Source: Lentisphaeraceae bacterium
Lineage (GTDB): Bacteria > Verrucomicrobiota > Kiritimatiellia > RFP12 > UBA1067
Assembly (NCBI GenBank): GCA_004551905.1
Contig: SFPL01000068.1
Span: 1 to 7,078 of the forward strand
DNA: 7,078 bases
Direction of reading: 5' to 3'
This document shows, one piece after another, positions 5,742 through 7,078 of the stretch (positions within the stretch are counted from its first letter, which is position 1; every line of letters starts with the position of its first letter). Made by a program: the position numbers and the translations under genes. The notes below the pieces were generated by a model that did not search any database, was not told the DNA's origin, and was given only the letters and a program-made list of their open reading frames with translations.

Positions 5742-6887
5742 CTACCTGAGTTTCAGCGCCTTCGCCACCGCCGCGCCAAAGCCGCGCGCGAGCTCGCACA
5801 TGCCGATGTCGTTCGGGTGGCAACCGTCCACCGTGCCTTCGCCGCTGAAGCCATGCAGCTCGTCCGCGGGAAGATAGACGAGGTTCTTCCAGCCCTCAGC
5901 GACGAGCTTGTCGTAGAGCGCTCGCACGTACGCGTCCTTCTCCGCGAAGCGGCTCGCTCCGCCGGGACGGAGGAAGACGTCGCACTGCGCGGCCATGACG
6001 ATCGGCACGTCCGGGCGCTTCGCGCGCAGGTTGCGGATGAACGGCTCGTAGTTCTCGTCGACGTTCCAGTTGCGGCCCTTGTCGCCAAACCCCATGTTCC
6101 AGAGGCAGTCCAGCACGTAGCAGCTCGCGTCGATCGCGGCGAGATGCTCGCTCATCTCGAACTCCATCCATCCCGACCCCGAGAAGCCCAGGTTGACGAC
6201 CGGCACGTCCAGTTCGCGCCCGACGATGTTGACGAACGAGAGCCCGGGACGCGACGCGCAGCCGCCGTGGGTGATGGAGGTGCCGTAGAAGACGACGGGC
6301 TTGGTGACGCCGGAGCGGTGCGGCGGCGGCGCGGAGACGGTGGCGTTCTCGTCGATTCCGATCATGATGCTCTTGATGCCGTTGTAGAGCGGCAGGTTGA
6401 CGAGGCACGTGTCGCCAGGCGTCCAGGGGACGGAAAGCTGCGCCCCGTCGGCACCGTGGACACGCCCGGTGTTCACGTAGCGCCATTGGCCGTCCGGCTC
6501 CTGGCGGTAGACGTCGATGCCGCTCACGCCAGTCGACGGCATGTGGTCCATCGCCAGGTTCTTGTTGACCGGCACCCACTTGACGACGATGCGCTTCGAG
6601 TCGGTGCGGAAACGGAGCTGCATTCCGGTCGTGTGGTTGCACATGCCGCGCACGCCGGCGTTTACGTTGGTGGTCACGGTCTTCGGCAGCCGGTCGTAGT
6701 AGGCGGCGGTGTTGTCGAAGGCGCGTCCTTCGATGGGCAGGTGGACGCCGTCGATCCATTTCACCCCGTTCTCGACCTTGGCGGTGGCGACGGCCATACG
6801 CGGGTCGTAGTCGGCAATGTCGGCGGCACACACCGCCATTGCCGATGCCGAGATTACTAAACTTGCAATCGTCACTTTCGTTTTCAT
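5742..6887 (-). CDS. Secreted SGNH/GDSL hydrolase with GxDLY N-terminal domain
   Basis: This is a probable exported esterase or carbohydrate deacetylase; the substrate is not determined. Residues 1-22 form a Sec signal (KTK, hydrophobic core, then AVCAAD). The cysteine at 20 is preceded by Val, so it is not a good lipobox. Residues of about 35-190 form a beta-rich domain with GIDVY (123-127), matching the GxDLY domain that precedes some SGNH esterases. The hydrolase domain (about 197-378) has GTSITHG with the presumed nucleophile Ser204, NLGFSGSG (233-240, oxyanion region), LWNMG (262-266) and DGCHPND (354-360) with the Asp354/His357 pair. This matches the Lipase_GDSL_3 type. The signal peptide fixes the start at 6887, although no SD is present. 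hslO follows after 8 nt. Confidence 0.92.
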   Translation of the reverse strand: MKTKVTIASLVISASAMAVCAADIADYDPRMAVATAKVENGVKWIDGVHLPIEGRAFDNTAAYYDRLPKTVTTNVNAGVRGMCNHTTGMQLRFRTDSKRIVVKWVPVNKNLAMDHMPSTGVSGIDVYRQEPDGQWRYVNTGRVHGADGAQLSVPWTPGDTCLVNLPLYNGIKSIMIGIDENATVSAPPPHRSGVTKPVVFYGTSITHGGCASRPGLSFVNIVGRELDVPVVNLGFSGSGWMEFEMSEHLAAIDASCYVLDCLWNMGFGDKGRNWNVDENYEPFIRNLRAKRPDVPIVMAAQCDVFLRPGGASRFAEKDAYVRALYDKLVAEGWKNLVYLPADELHGFSGEGTVDGCHPNDIGMCELARGFGAAVAKALKLR

Positions 6888-6893
6888 GCGTAT

Positions 6894-6923
6894 ATTATAT
6901 CAAAAGACGGCGCCTCTTGGCAA
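6894..6923 (-). promoter_or_regulatory. Promoter of the esterase gene, probably leaderless
   Basis: On the minus strand: -35 TTGCCA (6923-6918, five of six consensus bases), 18-bp spacer, -10 TATAAT (6899-6894) with TG at 6902-6901 (extended -10). Only six bases (ATACGC) separate the -10 from the ATG, so transcription should start at or within a base or so of the start codon. Confidence 0.65.
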
Positions 6924-6929
6924 AGGCGC
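6910..6929. repeat. 6-bp inverted repeat over the esterase -35
   Basis: GCGCCT (6910-6915) and AGGCGC (6924-6929) are perfect inverted repeats separated by 8 bp, and that spacer contains the -35 hexamer. This is a possible operator for a dimeric regulator, or a chance GC-rich hairpin. It has no T-tract. Confidence 0.35.
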
Positions 6930-6939
6930 AGCCTGTGGC

Positions 6940-6999
6940 CCACGGATTACAAATACCCCCGTCGTCTCGGCTGCGCCGAGCCGCCGTGGACATTTGTAA
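6940..6999. repeat. Nested and crossing inverted repeats upstream of the esterase
   Basis: Three perfect complementary pairs occur within 60 bp: CCACGG (6940-6945) with CCGTGG (6984-6989); TTACAAAT (6947-6954) with ATTTGTAA (6992-6999); and an inner hairpin CTCGGC (6966-6971) with GCCGAG (6975-6980), loop TGC. The first two pairs cross, so both could form together only as a pseudoknot. The 8-bp ends also make the 53-bp core 6947-6999 look like a small element bounded by inverted repeats. No T-tract follows on either strand, so a terminator is unlikely. Confidence 0.45.
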
Positions 7000-7078
7000 G
7001 CGGTTTTGCGCGACGAGACCCTGCCGCACAGCCTGTTCAAGGCATGACAAGCCACCCGACGGGATGCCGACGGGGACA

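Larger units (their letters stand above)
6888..7078. other. Intergenic region with no supported gene
   Basis: It holds the esterase promoter and the inverted repeats listed separately, plus a direct repeat CCGACGGG at 7056-7063 and 7067-7074 near the right edge. Two minus-strand frames stay open from the right edge up to about 6900, but they overlap each other, lack recognisable motifs and cross the promoter. I treat them as GC-driven chance frames. Confidence 0.5.

Noticed and set aside
5734..5823. Longer start for hslO at 5823
   Set aside because: It would add 30 Arg/Gly-rich residues overlapping the end of the esterase; the ATG at 5733 has an AGGTAGG upstream and fits the family start.
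5817..6860. 347-codon + strand frame
   Set aside because: Antisense to the esterase, low-complexity composition (Asp, Val, Arg, His), no motifs.
6963..6984. Intrinsic terminator at the CTCGGC/GCCGAG hairpin
   Set aside because: No run of T follows on either strand.
6898..7078. Partial gene entering from the right edge on the minus strand
   Set aside because: Two overlapping frames are open at once, neither has recognisable motifs, and they extend over the esterase promoter.

Overview
The window is a compact, GC-rich bacterial chromosome segment in which every supportable gene lies on the minus strand. From right to left (5' to 3' for the genes) it holds a secreted GDSL/SGNH-type esterase, the redox chaperone Hsp33 (hslO), a 40-residue small protein with a twin-arginine-like N-terminus, hisA (histidine biosynthesis), coaD (coenzyme A biosynthesis), a recD2-type helicase, a tRNA-dihydrouridine synthase (dus), and a tRNA-Asp/tRNA-Gln pair with its own promoter. 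The core genes are intact and ordinary. The unusual material is in the short non-coding stretches and at gene boundaries.

Layout. Positions 1-179 are AT-richer than the rest and hold a weak terminator candidate, three related 12-13 bp repeats and possibly the first codons of a gene cut by the left edge. Positions 180-403 are the tRNA unit: promoter, tRNA-Asp(GTC), tRNA-Gln(CTG), both with encoded CCA. Positions 435-4882 form a tightly packed gene set: small protein, 5 nt gap, hisA, 32 nt gap, coaD, 1 nt overlap, recD2, 4 nt overlap, dus. It appears to start at an extended -10 promoter at 4926-4934, whose whole predicted 5' leader is an 8-bp tandem repeat. Positions 4954-6887 are the esterase-hslO pair, driven by a -35/-10 promoter so close to the esterase start codon that the mRNA is probably leaderless. 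Positions 6888-7078 are non-coding as far as I can tell, with several inverted repeats.

How the genes work together. The long set mixes unrelated housekeeping functions (histidine, CoA, DNA helicase, tRNA modification). The overlaps suggest translational coupling rather than a shared pathway. dus lies next to tRNA genes, which could be its substrates, but the tRNAs have their own promoter. Esterase and hslO are 8 nt apart and probably co-transcribed, with no obvious functional link.

Organism. GC-rich coding sequence, encoded CCA, Sec and Tat-type signals, extended -10 promoters, mixed use of Shine-Dalgarno and SD-less starts, and degenerate 7-8 bp tandem repeats between genes would fit an uncultured member of the Verrucomicrobiota/Kiritimatiellota/Lentisphaerota group. 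This is a low-confidence inference from general gene style, not from a marker gene.

I found no CRISPR array, transposase, phage gene or obvious defence system. The best candidates for something undescribed are the small Tat-like protein with its repeat-built leader ahead of hisA, and the structured region upstream of the leaderless esterase.
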